In this document: positions 8,597-18,998 of the stretch, in pieces
Layout: each line of letters opens with the position of its first letter
Position numbering within the stretch: the stretch's first letter is position 1
Source of the DNA: an uncultured Lachnospiraceae bacterium
Lineage (GTDB): Bacteria > Bacillota > Clostridia > Lachnospirales > Lachnospiraceae
Length of the DNA: 57,439 bases
Assembly (NCBI GenBank): GCA_947086895.1
Contig: CAMUAR010000018.1
Coordinates: forward strand, 1 to 57,439
Direction of reading: 5' to 3'
Made by a program: the position numbers and the translations under genes
Notes under the pieces: generated by a model
What the model saw: the letters and a program-made list of their open reading frames with translations, nothing else
Database searches by the model: none
Told to the model about the DNA's origin: nothing

Positions 8597-9665
8597 TTAT
8601 ATCTTCAATCGATCCAGCATATCCCATGCACCTAAAATATACATAATCCCAAGCGCACGGTCATAAAGCCCATAGCCTGGACGAACATTTCCTGGTGCTT
8701 CTCCCCATAAATGTCTTCCGTGATCCGGGCGGACATAGCCTGTAAAACCGCTTTCATAATAAGCTTTTATTATTTCTAAAATTCCTGTGTCGCCGTCACA
8801 GTCACGGTGGCTGGCTTCTGAAAAATCGCCGTTTGAAAAATGTTTTACATTTCGTATATGAGCAAATGCAATGCAGTCACAATACTTGCGCACAATATCC
8901 GCCACGCGGTTTTTCGGATTGGCTCCAAGACTTCCAGAACACAAAGTAAGACAACTATATGGATTGTCCACCATCTTTAAAAAATATCCTATCGACGCAT
9001 CATCTACCAGCAGGCGCGGCAAACCGAACAGATCCCAAGGCGGGTCATCCGTGTGGATTGCCATTTTAATATCGCATTCATAACAGACTGGCATCAATTT
9101 TTCAAGAAAATACTTTAGATTTTCCCACAGTTTTTCTCTGGTAACCTCCGCGTAAGACTGAAACAGTTCATCCAATTTTGCCATTCTCTCCGGTTCCCAG
9201 CCTGGAAATGTCATACCATGCAAATTGTTTTGTATGTAATCTGCCATCTCTTTTGGATTGTCGCGAATTTTAGCCGCTTCATAGTACAGTGCTGTAGAAC
9301 CATCCTTCATCGGGTGAAACAGCTCTGTGCGAGTCCAGTCAAACACTGGCATAAAATTATAGCAGATCACTTTCACGCCAAATTCTTTTAGATTGCGGAT
9401 TGTTTTTATATAATTTTCAATATAAAGCTCCCTGTTTGCCCCGCCTGTTTTAATTTCATCGTGAACGTTGACCGACTCTACAACATCCATACAAAAACCA
9501 TAAGGTTTCAACTGTTCCTGCACTTTTAAAATTTCCTCTATCTCCCACACTTCCATTGTGGAGCGCCCAGACGATTCCCTCCACGCCCGGAATCTGCCGG
9601 ATATCCGAAAGTTTAATGTGGTCATTTCCTTCGCCGTACCAGCGAAAACACATTTTCATGCCCAT
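8597..9665 (-). pseudogene. uxuA: Mannonate dehydratase, frameshifted
   Basis: Mannonate dehydratase removes water from D-mannonate to give 2-keto-3-deoxygluconate. The true N-terminus (MGMKMCFRWYGEGND, DIRQIPGVEGIVWALHN) is read from 9665, with AGAGG ahead of it. The rest (EVWEIEEILK to the end at 8597) is in another frame. In family members WALH is followed after a few residues by GEVW; here those residues are missing and the frame changes at about 9554, which fits a deletion of roughly 11 nt. The remainder is well conserved, including the AIHTDDPPWDLFG and DGDTGI regions. It is likely non-functional unless the break is a sequencing error. GH115 upstream is also broken. Confidence 0.85.
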
Positions 9666-9734
9666 AAAAATCCTCTTTTCTACAGTGGTCTAAATAAATA
9701 TACCTTGCTTTTGCTGCTAAATATAAAACACACT

Positions 9735-12700
9735 TTATTCTTTTATCCATACAGAATCCAACGGCGGTTCCTGACTGCCGTCTGCCAGATAAAACCTGTC
9801 AAAACGCATCCCGGAAGCAAACGCGTAAATGCACAATAGATGTTCTCCTTTTTCAAGAGTTACGCTTGCCGCCGGTATCCAGCGGTAAATCTGTTCTGCC
9901 TCGTAACACCACAAACGCCCGCTTCCATATAAATTTTCGGCAGGCAGCGTCTGATTATCCAATCCTACCGCAAAAACGCCTTCTTCCCAGAAATTAAATT
10001 TCGATAACATCCACAATGTATAGCTGCCGCCCCGCACAAAAAACGAAAATTCAGGCTTGGCGCCTCCGATATTTTCCAGCTTAACTTTGGAGTTCTGATA
10101 TACATGGCAAGCCCGCTTCGCCCGAAGGATTCGCTGCCGCAATGCTGCCATAATTTACCGCTTTGTTCTGCTTTTCTGCCGTCGTTTGTCCATGCATAAC
10201 TGCTCTGCGCCAGTGCTGCTGCCGCATCAATCGAAATTTCTCCATATTTTTCTTTAAATATCATACTGCCCCGTTTCAAATACCAGCTTGGTTCTATCTT
10301 CTCTCCAAACTGATTTTCCTGCACGGCTTTGCAGGTTACTGCAAGACCATCCAAAACATTTTTTTTCGGAGCCAAAAATACAGGTCTTGGCGGCAAGCGG
10401 TATTCCCCATAAAACTGATCGCACCATTTTAACAATTCCCATTTTTCCGGCAGCGGCTGTGTGTTCCGAATCCCTGCCAAATTATTTTTTTTGCGCTCTT
10501 TTGTATAAATTACCAAGCGTGAAAAAGCAAAATACTGGTCTAACGCCCATACAAAAATCTGATGTTTTCCCGCGCTTAACAGAGGAAGTTTTATATACAA
10601 CCGATCTACATTATCAAGCACATTTTGTTTCCAATTTCCGCGCCATTCATCATTTGAAAAGGACTCTGCAATCTGTATTGGCTTATGATCCACAGAAATG
10701 CTGATGCGAAGTCTTCCGACGGAATTCAGGGATGGAAAGCGGTGAATTTCCATCAAAAATTCCCCGGTACTTTGAACAGCAATCGGATAGCATAAAGGCT
10801 CTGCCCCTACCTCAATGCTTTCTTGAGCGTCTGCCTGCTGTTTCAGCTCTCTTTTCACGCACGCTTCCATCAAATCGCCCTGCATTCGTCCAAGTCTGCG
10901 AATTCGCCGAAAATCTTTCGACTGTGCTGTGGCAGCCTCTATTCCAACCAATCCGTCCTCCTCCACAGCGCAGATGCCACTGATTTTTTCAGCAGAATCT
11001 TTCTGTTTGTTATTCTTAAAATCATCCTTACCAAAACTGCCTTCGCAAAGTATACCATTCTCTGCTCTCTTTGTTTTTACTGTTCTTATCGGGATTTTTT
11101 GTATGCTCTTATCCTGCATGTTTTCTATTACAATTTCCCCTGCGCGTTCTTCTGAAATATCCGAAACGTGAATTAAAATACGCTTTTCTTCACAAACTAC
11201 AACCTCTTTTTCCGAAGGGTTCACCCATTCTGGCGCAGAAAGATTCACGGTAAATTCCCCGCCGCCTGTATTTCCAATCTCAATCCATTTTTCCGCCAGA
11301 GATGCAAACACCAGTTCATTTTCCTGATTCCAGAGATCCACGCGCATTGTCGGCGCGCCGACAATTTCTAACGGCGGCGTATAAACCGGCATCATTGAGG
11401 CTCTTGGCGGCGGAAATCCTTCAGGATCTAAAATCCCGTTCCATTTTCCACCGCACAATACATGATTATAATAATGCAGCATCCTGCGTCTGGAATCCTC
11501 AGCTTCTTTTGTTTTCTCACTGTAAAATTTCGCCGCCTGCATATTACCGCGCTCGTACATCAATGTGCTTCGATCGCCGCAATACCAGGAAAGATTGGTA
11601 AAATACGCCGCGTGAATCCGCATTGCTGCCTCATCTCCATAAGCAGTCTGCGAAAAAGCATCATAGTCCATGTTCTCTAATTTCCGCACATTGGTCAACT
11701 GTGAAAAATCATTTAACAGCTTGGAAACTTTACTTCCAATATTTCCTGTAAACATTCGGTCAATCCAATTTTTTACCCACACTTCCACATCTTTTGTATC
11801 ATACGATTCTATGTTTTTTACTGAAATTTCACCGGAATCCTCCCAGTGTTTCTCGTTATCTTTCTGCGCAATCTCAAAATCCTTTTGGTTTTTTTCTTGT
11901 ATATTATATTTTCCGATCTCCCATGCCAGCTGCAAAAAGAAAGTAATTTCCTGCTCTAACGGCTTGATTGCTCCGCAATTTAAAACCCATAATTTTCGGA
12001 TTCCTTCCTCCCACGCCTTTCTTAATTCATTTTTTGTGTGCGCCAGCGGAATAGAACACAAAAACACATAAGACATACTTGGCGGCGCCCAGTAAGAATT
12101 ATGATAATAAATACCATTTCCGCCAGAGCGTTCCTTTTCTCTCTCGGAAGGGAATCTTCGGATATATCCATAATTGTCATTTGCCCATACTAATGTCATA
12201 TCTTCTGGCACACAAAGCCCATTATCATATAATTCTAATACTTCTTTATATGGGATAAACGTCATCATTGTTTTATGTTTTAATGTATTTTTCAGGATTT
12301 TGCGCTGGTCTGCAATTATTTTTTCCAACAGAGCAATTTTGGCGCTGCGAATATCCTCCTTCGATTTTTCCAAAATTCCTCTTGTCTCAAAACCAGAATC
12401 GTGGATTCCCCTCATACCAAGCGTATAACACACTTCATAATTGCAGTTTTGCTCTGCGCTCTCTCTCCAATACTCCTCTATAATTTCCCGGTTTCTTCCC
12501 TCTATAGAATAATCATAAACAGCATCTGTATAACCTTTTTTTCCAGCCACGGCTTCCACTCACAATTGTTTGAACGCATCAGCATATCACAGTGTGAGGT
12601 TCCCACAACAATTCCCATTTTATCTGCCAGCGCTCCGTTTTCCGGCGTTATATTAAAAGAGTTCACATGCATTGCAGGCCAAATGTAATTTGCTTTTAAG

Positions 12701-13290
12701 CGCAGCAAAAGTTCAAAAATTTTCTTATAAGTTTTCACTCCAATCGTAGGTTCTCCCATATATTTTTTTACCCATGATTCCAGCTCCTCCTCATCGTTAA
12801 TAAAAATTCCCCGGTATTCCACAGACGGATAATCTACTCGGCAGTCTTTCTTAAAAAGAACGATCTCCGACTTTTCTTTTATTGGCACATCCGCAAAAAA
12901 ATACCACGGCGAAACTCCCATCCACTCACAGAAGGAATAAATCCCGTAAATCGTCCCTCTCCGATCAGTTCCTGTAATAAAAAGCATACAATCTTGTATC
13001 TCCCACTGATATGCTTCCTTTCGCAGAGCGCCTTTTTCATCCAGCATCCACTCTTTTATTTTCTGCACTTCATTCTGCGCAATCGTTTTAATTACAATAA
13101 CCGGGAAATCGGATTCCTCTCTTTTTATTTCTCTGTTTTCTTTGGTTTCACACTCTTTTATCACGGTTATTCCGGGCAGCACCTTTTTTAAATCCTGCTC
13201 CAAAGAATCAATGGCAATTTTTACCGCCTCTGTTTCCCCGCTGTCAAAGCACAGTTTAACGCCCTGTCTGGCTTTCATGCAAAATTCCAT
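9735..13290 (-). pseudogene. GH115 alpha-glucuronidase-like gene with two frameshifts
   Basis: The product would be a xylan alpha-1,2-glucuronidase of about 1185 aa, cutting (methyl)glucuronic acid from xylan side chains. Part 1 (13290 to about 12540) has the GTSHCDMLMRSNNCEW motif; part 2 (to about 10097) has the LWVLNCGAIKPLEQEI motif and central domains; part 3 (to 9735) is the C-terminal beta-domain. The first break is in an A7 run on the minus strand (12536-12542); one more A would restore WLEKK-GYTDAVYDYS. The second is near 10097, where one extra C would restore AMYIQNSKV. The ATG at 13290 has AAAGGAG 5 nt upstream. No signal peptide is seen, so the enzyme would act in the cytoplasm on imported oligosaccharides. 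Confidence 0.85.
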
Positions 13291-13424
13291 AATTTCTCCT
13301 TTCAAACAATCCAAACGACAAAAAGCAGATTTTCAATAAGATTCTTTTCCTGTTTTAAAATTCTGTCTGCATTTATTATATACTATAATAACACAATTTT
13401 TCTGTGTATTTCTTGCTAAAAACA

Positions 13425-13453
13425 TTGTGTATATTGACTTTATCCTTTATAAT
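13425..13453 (+). promoter_or_regulatory. Sigma-A promoter for the AraC gene
   Basis: TTGTGT (13425-13430), 17-nt spacer, TATAAT (13448-13453). It lies in the 381-bp AT-rich gap between the GH115 and AraC genes and leaves a leader of about 210 nt. No equally good minus-strand promoter for the GH115 operon was found in this gap, and nothing else in it resembles a gene. Confidence 0.55.
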
Positions 13454-13671
13454 AAAAAGTGTAACATTTTTCCGCCAAAAAATATGGATCGCAGCAAACA
13501 AAATACCGGTCTGAAAATTTTTAATTTTAGGCTGTTTTTATTAAAGAAATATAAGATAATAAGATAATAATTCAAGCATTTTAATTATTAAAAAATAAAT
13601 ATTTTATATTCAATTTTTGAAAAACTGGTGAAACAGAAAACAAAATCTGTAAAATATAGAGGACTCTGTTT

Positions 13672-14502
13672 ATGGTAGATGAAGTTATCAACGCCTTTTA
13701 TGATAAAGATCACAATTACGTTTATGGCTACGACTATGTATACACTGTGGACAATACTCCACAAAACGACAACGAATTCTGCCTGCACAATCACAATGAT
13801 TGTTACGAGATTATTCTCTTTTTGGCTGGCGACGCAGAATTCCATATCGAGGGCAAGATCTATCGCTCCCACCCTCATGATATCTATCTTGTACGCCCTT
13901 TGGAAATGCATCAAAATTATTTTCTCTCTCCAAAAAAATATTCCCGCGTGATAATTTATATCACTCTGACTTTTTTTAGGGACAACAACTGCGCAGAGCT
14001 GGAGAAAATTTTTACAAATCGTTCGCTCGGAATGGACTGCCAGATTCCATCGCAAATTGTAGATAAGGAAATGTATCACTTGTTGATGAAAATGAACCAG
14101 TATTTAAAAGATGGCGCTTATACAATATCCAAATGTGTTTTTATAGAGTTTTTATATCTTCTCAATCAAATACAAGAACCTCTTACGGTTCCGATTGCAG
14201 CCTACAAACAAATTGATAAAATTTTGACTTATATCAATGAACACTTACATACAAAGCTGACATTAGATCAGTTGTCCGCAAAATTTTTTATCAACAAATA
14301 TCATCTGTGCCGTGTTTTTAAAAAAGTTACCGGCTATACAATCAGCCGCTATATCAACTTTAAACGTCTTTTGCTTGCAAGGGAGCTGCACAGCAAAGGG
14401 CAAACATTACTAGAGGCCAGCACCAACGCTGGTTTTAACAGTTATGCTAATTTTTACCGGATGTACTGCAAAGAATTCGGACACAATCCAAAGTTGGGAT
14501 AA
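13672..14502 (+). CDS. AraC-family regulator of the glucuronate locus
   Basis: A 276-aa protein: an N-terminal cupin-like sensing domain (about residues 30-140, with a HNHNDCYEIILFLAG beta-strand start) and a C-terminal double helix-turn-helix (about 175-275; LTLDQLSAKFFINKYHLCRVFKKVTG, then the second helix pair ending YANFYRMYCKEFG). It is divergent from the GH115-uxuA-uxuB genes and probably activates them when glucuronate or a xylan oligosaccharide is present. The ATG at 13672 has GAGGA about 8 nt upstream. The gene itself is intact although two of its likely targets are broken. Confidence 0.87.
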   Translation: MVDEVINAFYDKDHNYVYGYDYVYTVDNTPQNDNEFCLHNHNDCYEIILFLAGDAEFHIEGKIYRSHPHDIYLVRPLEMHQNYFLSPKKYSRVIIYITLTFFRDNNCAELEKIFTNRSLGMDCQIPSQIVDKEMYHLLMKMNQYLKDGAYTISKCVFIEFLYLLNQIQEPLTVPIAAYKQIDKILTYINEHLHTKLTLDQLSAKFFINKYHLCRVFKKVTGYTISRYINFKRLLLARELHSKGQTLLEASTNAGFNSYANFYRMYCKEFGHNPKLG

Positions 14503-14567
14503 TCGTATTCAACTATTAAATTTTTCGAAAAAAGTATATAAAATTCCGAAAATTCACCTGTATGTAC

Positions 14568-14596
14568 TTGCATTTTCCAACTTATTTCGGTATAAT
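14568..14596 (+). promoter_or_regulatory. Promoter of the citrate synthase leader
   Basis: TTGCAT (14568-14573), 17-nt spacer, perfect TATAAT (14591-14596). The predicted start near 14602 coincides with the first base of the outer helix of the structured leader, so the RNA fold would begin at the very 5' end. Confidence 0.7.
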
Positions 14597-14601
14597 TATA
14601 C

Positions 14602-14683
14602 AATGTACTTAAGAAAGCATTGCACCAGCCGCTATAAAAGACTTCTGCAATGCTTTTTCGTCTTATACTGCTTAAAGTACATT
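14602..14683 (+). promoter_or_regulatory. Structured 5' leader of citrate synthase
   Basis: An outer helix joins 14602-14613 to 14671-14683 (12 bp with one bulged A). Inside it an 11-bp perfect stem pairs AAAGCATTGCA (14614-14624) with TGCAATGCTTT (14646-14656), followed by TTTTT overlapping its end. The 21-nt loop holds TATAAAAGAC (14633-14642), which can pair with GTCTTATA (14660-14667) just after the stem. That gives either a pseudoknot or a terminator/antiterminator-type choice. The ribosome site AAGGAGG follows at 14702. The inner stem with its T-run could also be the AraC terminator, but the outer helix starting at the predicted +1 argues for a leader RNA. Confidence 0.6.
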
Positions 14684-14715
14684 ACTATCAAACTTTTTGA
14701 AAAGGAGGTTTTCCT

Positions 14716-16086
14716 ATGGTTGAAAACATAATCTTCGAGATCACACCGCAGATCAACAAACTCTCCTCAATCTGTATGGAACGCGACAAAATAGAGCCTG
14801 AACTGTACAAGGTGTACGATGTCAAACGGGGACTGCGCGACCTGAACGGAAAAGGCGTTCTCGCCGGTCTGACCAATATTTCCGAAGTATATGCCAAGCG
14901 CGTTGAAAATGGCATGGAAATTCCATGCCCGGGCGAACTTTACTATCGAGGCTACAATGTGAAAGACCTGACAAGCGGTTTTATACGCGAAGACCGCTTT
15001 GGATTTGAAGAAGTTGCATACCTCCTTTTATTTGGAGAACTGCCGGGCAAAAAAGCCCTGAAAGAATTTGCAGAAGAACTCGGTGAGCGCAGACAGCTCC
15101 CGCAAAACTTTTTCCGCGATGTCATTATGAAAGCTCCCGCTGAAAATTTAATGATTTCTTTATCCAAAAGTATTCTGACGCTCTATTCCTACGACGATGC
15201 TGCCGAAGATACATCCTTTGCCAACGTTATGCGCCAATGCTTAAACTTAATCAGTGAATTCCCGATGCTTGCCGTCTACAGCTACAACGCATACAATCAC
15301 AGCCGCGGCAATTCTTTGTTTATCCACCAGCCAAAGCCGGAACTGTCTACAGCTGAAAATATTTTAGCTATGCTGCGCCCGAACCAGAAATACAGCAAAA
15401 TGGAAGCAAAAGTGCTTGATCTCGCCCTGATTTTACATATGGAACACGGCGGCGGCAACAATTCTTCTTTTACAACGCGCGTTGTAACTTCCTCCGGCAC
15501 AGATACCTACTCCGTTATGGCAGCAGCCCTCGGCTCGCTAAAAGGACCAAGACACGGCGGAGCAAATATCAAAGTTATGCAGATGTTTGAAAATTTAAAA
15601 GAGGAAATTCGCGACTGGAAAGACGAAGATGCAGTTGCGCACTACCTAAAAGGAATTCTAAACAAAGAAAAGTTCGATCAAACCGGGCTGATTTACGGTA
15701 TCGGTCACGCTGTCTACTCCGTCTCCGACCCGCGCGCCGAAATCTTTAAAAAATTTGTCGGAGAACTCGCTCACGACAAAGGTCAGGACGATGAATTTGC
15801 CCTCTATCAGCTTGTGGAACAGCTTGCGCCAAAGCTGATTGCAAACGAGCGCAAAATGTACAAAGGTGTCAATACAAACGTCGATTTTTACAGCGGTTTT
15901 GTCTATCATATGCTCGGACTTCCAGTTGAACTTTACACTCCTATGTTTGCGATCGCAAGAATTGTCGGTTGGAGCGCCCACCGTCTTGAGGAGATTGTTT
16001 CTGCAGAAAAAATCATTCGTCCGGCATACATCAATGTCCGCGAGCGCAGAGAGTATCTCGCGATGGAATACCGTGAAGAATTATAA
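14716..16086 (+). CDS. gltA: Citrate synthase (citrate/2-methylcitrate synthase family)
   Basis: Condenses acetyl-CoA (or propionyl-CoA) with oxaloacetate. The 456-aa protein has the catalytic triad regions: LHMEHGGGNNSSF (first His), YGIGHAVYSVSDPRA (second His) and NVDFYSGFVYHMLGLP (Asp). An N-terminal extension of about 50 residues precedes the fold, as in the Clostridia forms. The start has AAGGAGG 7 nt upstream. In anaerobes with an incomplete TCA cycle the enzyme feeds 2-oxoglutarate and glutamate synthesis, so control by the leader RNA at 14602-14683 could sense amino-acid or carbon state (inference). The re- or si-face type cannot be told by eye. Confidence 0.93.
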   Translation: MVENIIFEITPQINKLSSICMERDKIEPELYKVYDVKRGLRDLNGKGVLAGLTNISEVYAKRVENGMEIPCPGELYYRGYNVKDLTSGFIREDRFGFEEVAYLLLFGELPGKKALKEFAEELGERRQLPQNFFRDVIMKAPAENLMISLSKSILTLYSYDDAAEDTSFANVMRQCLNLISEFPMLAVYSYNAYNHSRGNSLFIHQPKPELSTAENILAMLRPNQKYSKMEAKVLDLALILHMEHGGGNNSSFTTRVVTSSGTDTYSVMAAALGSLKGPRHGGANIKVMQMFENLKEEIRDWKDEDAVAHYLKGILNKEKFDQTGLIYGIGHAVYSVSDPRAEIFKKFVGELAHDKGQDDEFALYQLVEQLAPKLIANERKMYKGVNTNVDFYSGFVYHMLGLPVELYTPMFAIARIVGWSAHRLEEIVSAEKIIRPAYINVRERREYLAMEYREEL

Positions 16087-16131
16087 ACAAAACATTCTGT
16101 TTTCGTTGATTTTTACTGTAAAAATACTTTT

Positions 16132-17520
16132 CTATGCCACAATATTTTTTACCCATGTTCTGCGTTTTAACAGGATAAAACCAACCACGCACTTTATAAA
16201 ATCAACCAGAAGACAACACAGATATAACGGTACGATCGTTATTGCAGTAAAATGGGCAAGCACGTAGGCAAGCGGGATATTAACCACCCATACAAACACG
16301 CTGTCAAACAAAAAGGTTACAAATGTCTTTCCGCCGGAGCGCATTGTAAAATATGAGGCGTGGTTAAACGCCTGTATTGGCATACAGCACGCATTGACAA
16401 AAATTAAACTCGACGCAATTTTGCGCACCTGCGGCTCAGTATTGTAAATCATCGGAATCAGCCCGGAAAGCGCGGCGAGCATTCCGCCGATCAAAAGGCA
16501 GCTGGCGACAGAAAACACAATCAATTTTCGGTCGGTATCCACCGCCTTCTCGGTTTCTCCCGCGCCAAGCTGCTGCCCGACCACAATCGCAATACAGCTT
16601 CCAAGCGACAAAAACACAACGTTAAACAAGTTTGCCACCGTGCTGCAAATATTAACTGCTGCAACCACATCAAGCCCTCTTACCGAATAACATTGGTTCA
16701 TCACCGCCATTCCCATCGACCAAAGCGCCTCATTGATTAAAAGCGGTGTTCCTGTAATTGCAATCTTTTTGACTAACACCGCAGGAACACGGAAATTTTG
16801 GTATGCCCCGTCAACAATATCCGTAATCTTTTTTCTGCCATGAACCGCACACAAAATAATGGCAAGTTCTATAAAGCGCGAGACGACAGTGGCGATTGCC
16901 GCGCCGACAACACCGAGTTTTGGCGCGCCGAACTTCCCAAAAATCAAAAGGTAATTCAAAAACAAATTTACAATAACCGCCGCGATCCCCGCAAGCATTG
17001 GCAGCCTTGTCTCCCCGCTGTCTCTCAATGTACTTGCATAGCTTTGGGCAACCGCATAAGGAAAGAGCCCTACCATCATCACATTCAGATAACTGCGCCC
17101 ATACTGTAATGTATCGCCAAGCTCTCTGGCTCCATCTCCCTCATTTAAGTAAAGCTCAATCAAAGATCCTCCTGCGCCGGAAAAGATTACCACTGCAAGC
17201 ACAGTTAAAATTCCGCTGATGATAAGCTTAAACCGAAAAGTATCCCGGACACCTTTTTTATCGCCAAGCCCATAATACTGCGCGCCATAGATGGATGCAC
17301 CGGAAACTGCGCCAAAAATTGTGATATTAAATACAAGCAGCAGCTGGTTCGCAATCGCAACACCTGACATCTGCTCTGTACCAATTCTTCCGACCATAAT
17401 ATTATCCAAAAGGCCGACAAAGTTTGTAAAACCATTTTGTATCATAATCGGCATTGCAATCGCAAGCACCATTTTGTAAAATGCCTTATCGCCGATATAT
17501 TTTTGCATCGTTCTTTTCAT
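16132..17520 (-). CDS. MATE-family efflux transporter
   Basis: A 462-aa integral membrane protein with about 12 hydrophobic segments in two halves, as in the NorM/DinF-type MATE exporters that use Na+ or H+ gradients. Visible family features include MVLAIAMPIMIQNGFTNFVG near the N-terminus and the QNGF / DNIMVGRIGTEQ stretch. The ATG at 17520 has AGGA about 9 nt upstream. It is convergent with citrate synthase; the 45-bp gap holds only short T-rich hairpins. Substrate unknown. Confidence 0.93.
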   Translation of the reverse strand: MKRTMQKYIGDKAFYKMVLAIAMPIMIQNGFTNFVGLLDNIMVGRIGTEQMSGVAIANQLLLVFNITIFGAVSGASIYGAQYYGLGDKKGVRDTFRFKLIISGILTVLAVVIFSGAGGSLIELYLNEGDGARELGDTLQYGRSYLNVMMVGLFPYAVAQSYASTLRDSGETRLPMLAGIAAVIVNLFLNYLLIFGKFGAPKLGVVGAAIATVVSRFIELAIILCAVHGRKKITDIVDGAYQNFRVPAVLVKKIAITGTPLLINEALWSMGMAVMNQCYSVRGLDVVAAVNICSTVANLFNVVFLSLGSCIAIVVGQQLGAGETEKAVDTDRKLIVFSVASCLLIGGMLAALSGLIPMIYNTEPQVRKIASSLIFVNACCMPIQAFNHASYFTMRSGGKTFVTFLFDSVFVWVVNIPLAYVLAHFTAITIVPLYLCCLLVDFIKCVVGFILLKRRTWVKNIVA

Positions 17521-17578
17521 TTTTTTACATCCTCATTCTATTTATTGACATGCTATAAACAATCTTCTATAATAAAAA

Positions 17579-17908
17579 TCAAAATACATGCACCCGCAGA
17601 GAGATCCGCCTTGCTTTGCACACAGTTTTTCTGCGGCATTTTGGACAGTACAGCCTGCGGTACGCTTTATCCACAGGCACTGCAAACAATCCCTCCAGAG
17701 CACCGACATCAATCCTCAAATAACAATCCATGCAAATATATGTATACGCTTTGGAAATCCAGCGACCAAGTAGATACAACCCTGCTACCGTGAAAAGCAC
17801 GCCTGCAAAAAACAGCAGACCAATCTTTGGAAAACAAAATGCAGCAAGCAGTATCCCTGCAAAAATAAGCACGATCGAACTTCCAAACATAATCCGGTAT
17901 CGATTCAT
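17579..17908 (-). CDS. Small membrane protein with zinc-ribbon tail
   Basis: A 109-aa protein with two N-terminal transmembrane segments (about residues 8-48) and a cytoplasmic tail with paired cysteines (CMDC at about 59-62, CPKC at about 89-92), the layout of a zinc ribbon. I do not recognise the family. GGAGG lies 6 nt before the ATG at 17908. It sits 58 bp upstream of the MATE gene on the same strand and may be co-transcribed. Confidence 0.65.
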   Translation of the reverse strand: MNRYRIMFGSSIVLIFAGILLAAFCFPKIGLLFFAGVLFTVAGLYLLGRWISKAYTYICMDCYLRIDVGALEGLFAVPVDKAYRRLYCPKCRRKTVCKARRISLRVHVF

Positions 17909-18144
17909 GTTCCGCCTCCAAACTGCAAGATGGATTTATTGTATAAGAATTTGCTGTTTTATGTCAAGCGCAAATTACGACACAAAGAAGGTTATTTTAC
18001 CTGTATGTACAAAAATAAAATATTTTATTGTGTTCTGACTTTTTATCAAAACAATTTTTTATTTTAGGACGTGTAGATCACGAGAATAAGTTTTCAGACA
18101 CGCTCTAGTTTTATTACCTTATTTTTATATTGGGAGAATTTGAA

Positions 18145-18954
18145 ATGTTTGGTGCAATTTTTGGTGATATTATTGGATCTTACTATGAAACACACTGTAC
18201 AAAAGATTATAACTTTGAATTTCACAGAGAAAGTACTTTTACTGACGACAGTATTTTAACTGCTGCAACCTGCAGAGCGATTCTTTTCAATCCACAGCTG
18301 ATCTCTATTTTTGATATCAAAAAACGAGCGCTTGAGTACGCTGTGCAATATAAACAATATTATTCCTACTTTCCTTATGCGGGTTTTGGAGTTATGTTTT
18401 CTAAGTGGGCAAAAGACAAAGAATGTATGACAAGACAGCACAGTTATGGAAACGGCGGCGCCATGCGCGTTGTTCCAATCGGCTACGCCTATCCTTCTTT
18501 AAAACAAACCTGTATTCAGGCAAAAGCAAGCTGTCTCTACACACACCACAGCCGAAGCGCCATCCGCGGAGCGCAGGCTGTCGCATCTGCGGTGTGGCTT
18601 GCAAATCATCAAAGCAGCAAACAGCAAATCAAAAACTATATTGAAAAAAACTTTCATTATTCGCTGAATACCTCAATCGCTTCTCTCCGCTCGGATTATG
18701 TTTTTGACAGCAGCACAGATTATTCGGTTCCTCCCGCTATCATTGCATTTTTAGACTCCCACAATTATGAAAGCGCTGTCAGAAACGCCGTTTCTCTGGG
18801 CGGCGATGCAGATACTTTAGCCTGCATCGCCGGCGGAATTGCAGAAGCGTTCTACCGCGAAATCCCGGAACATATCAAAAATTTTTGCAGCAACCGACTG
18901 GATTATAGCATTCGAAGCGTTGTCAAAGAATTCTATCAATTGATTATCAAATAA
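18145..18954 (+). CDS. ADP-ribosylglycohydrolase family protein
   Basis: A 269-aa DraG/ARH-type hydrolase that removes ADP-ribose from proteins, nucleic acids or small molecules using two Mg2+/Mn2+ ions. Metal-site motifs are present: GAIFGDIIGS at the start, FTDDSIL (the family usually has TDDT; Ser replaces Thr here) and GGDADTLACIAGGIAEAFY near the C-terminus. The NGGAMRVVPIG segment also fits. The ATG at 18145 is chosen over an upstream TTG because GGGAG precedes it. It stands alone between divergent and convergent neighbours. Its leader (17909-18144) is AT-rich; I see only a small CGTG/CACG hairpin there and no clear promoter. Confidence 0.88.
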   Translation: MFGAIFGDIIGSYYETHCTKDYNFEFHRESTFTDDSILTAATCRAILFNPQLISIFDIKKRALEYAVQYKQYYSYFPYAGFGVMFSKWAKDKECMTRQHSYGNGGAMRVVPIGYAYPSLKQTCIQAKASCLYTHHSRSAIRGAQAVASAVWLANHQSSKQQIKNYIEKNFHYSLNTSIASLRSDYVFDSSTDYSVPPAIIAFLDSHNYESAVRNAVSLGGDADTLACIAGGIAEAFYREIPEHIKNFCSNRLDYSIRSVVKEFYQLIIK

Positions 18955-18998
18955 GCATAAGCACCAGTTTACAAATTTTTTTAATTGATAATACAAGA

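Noticed and set aside
13340..13424. Minus-strand promoter for the GH115 operon
   Set aside because: TATAAT-like boxes exist, but none has a -35 at 16-18 nt better than chance in this AT-rich stretch.
16087..16131. Terminator between citrate synthase and MATE
   Set aside because: Only short A/T hairpins (AAAACA/TGTTTT, TTTTTA/TAAAAA) are present; too weak to call.
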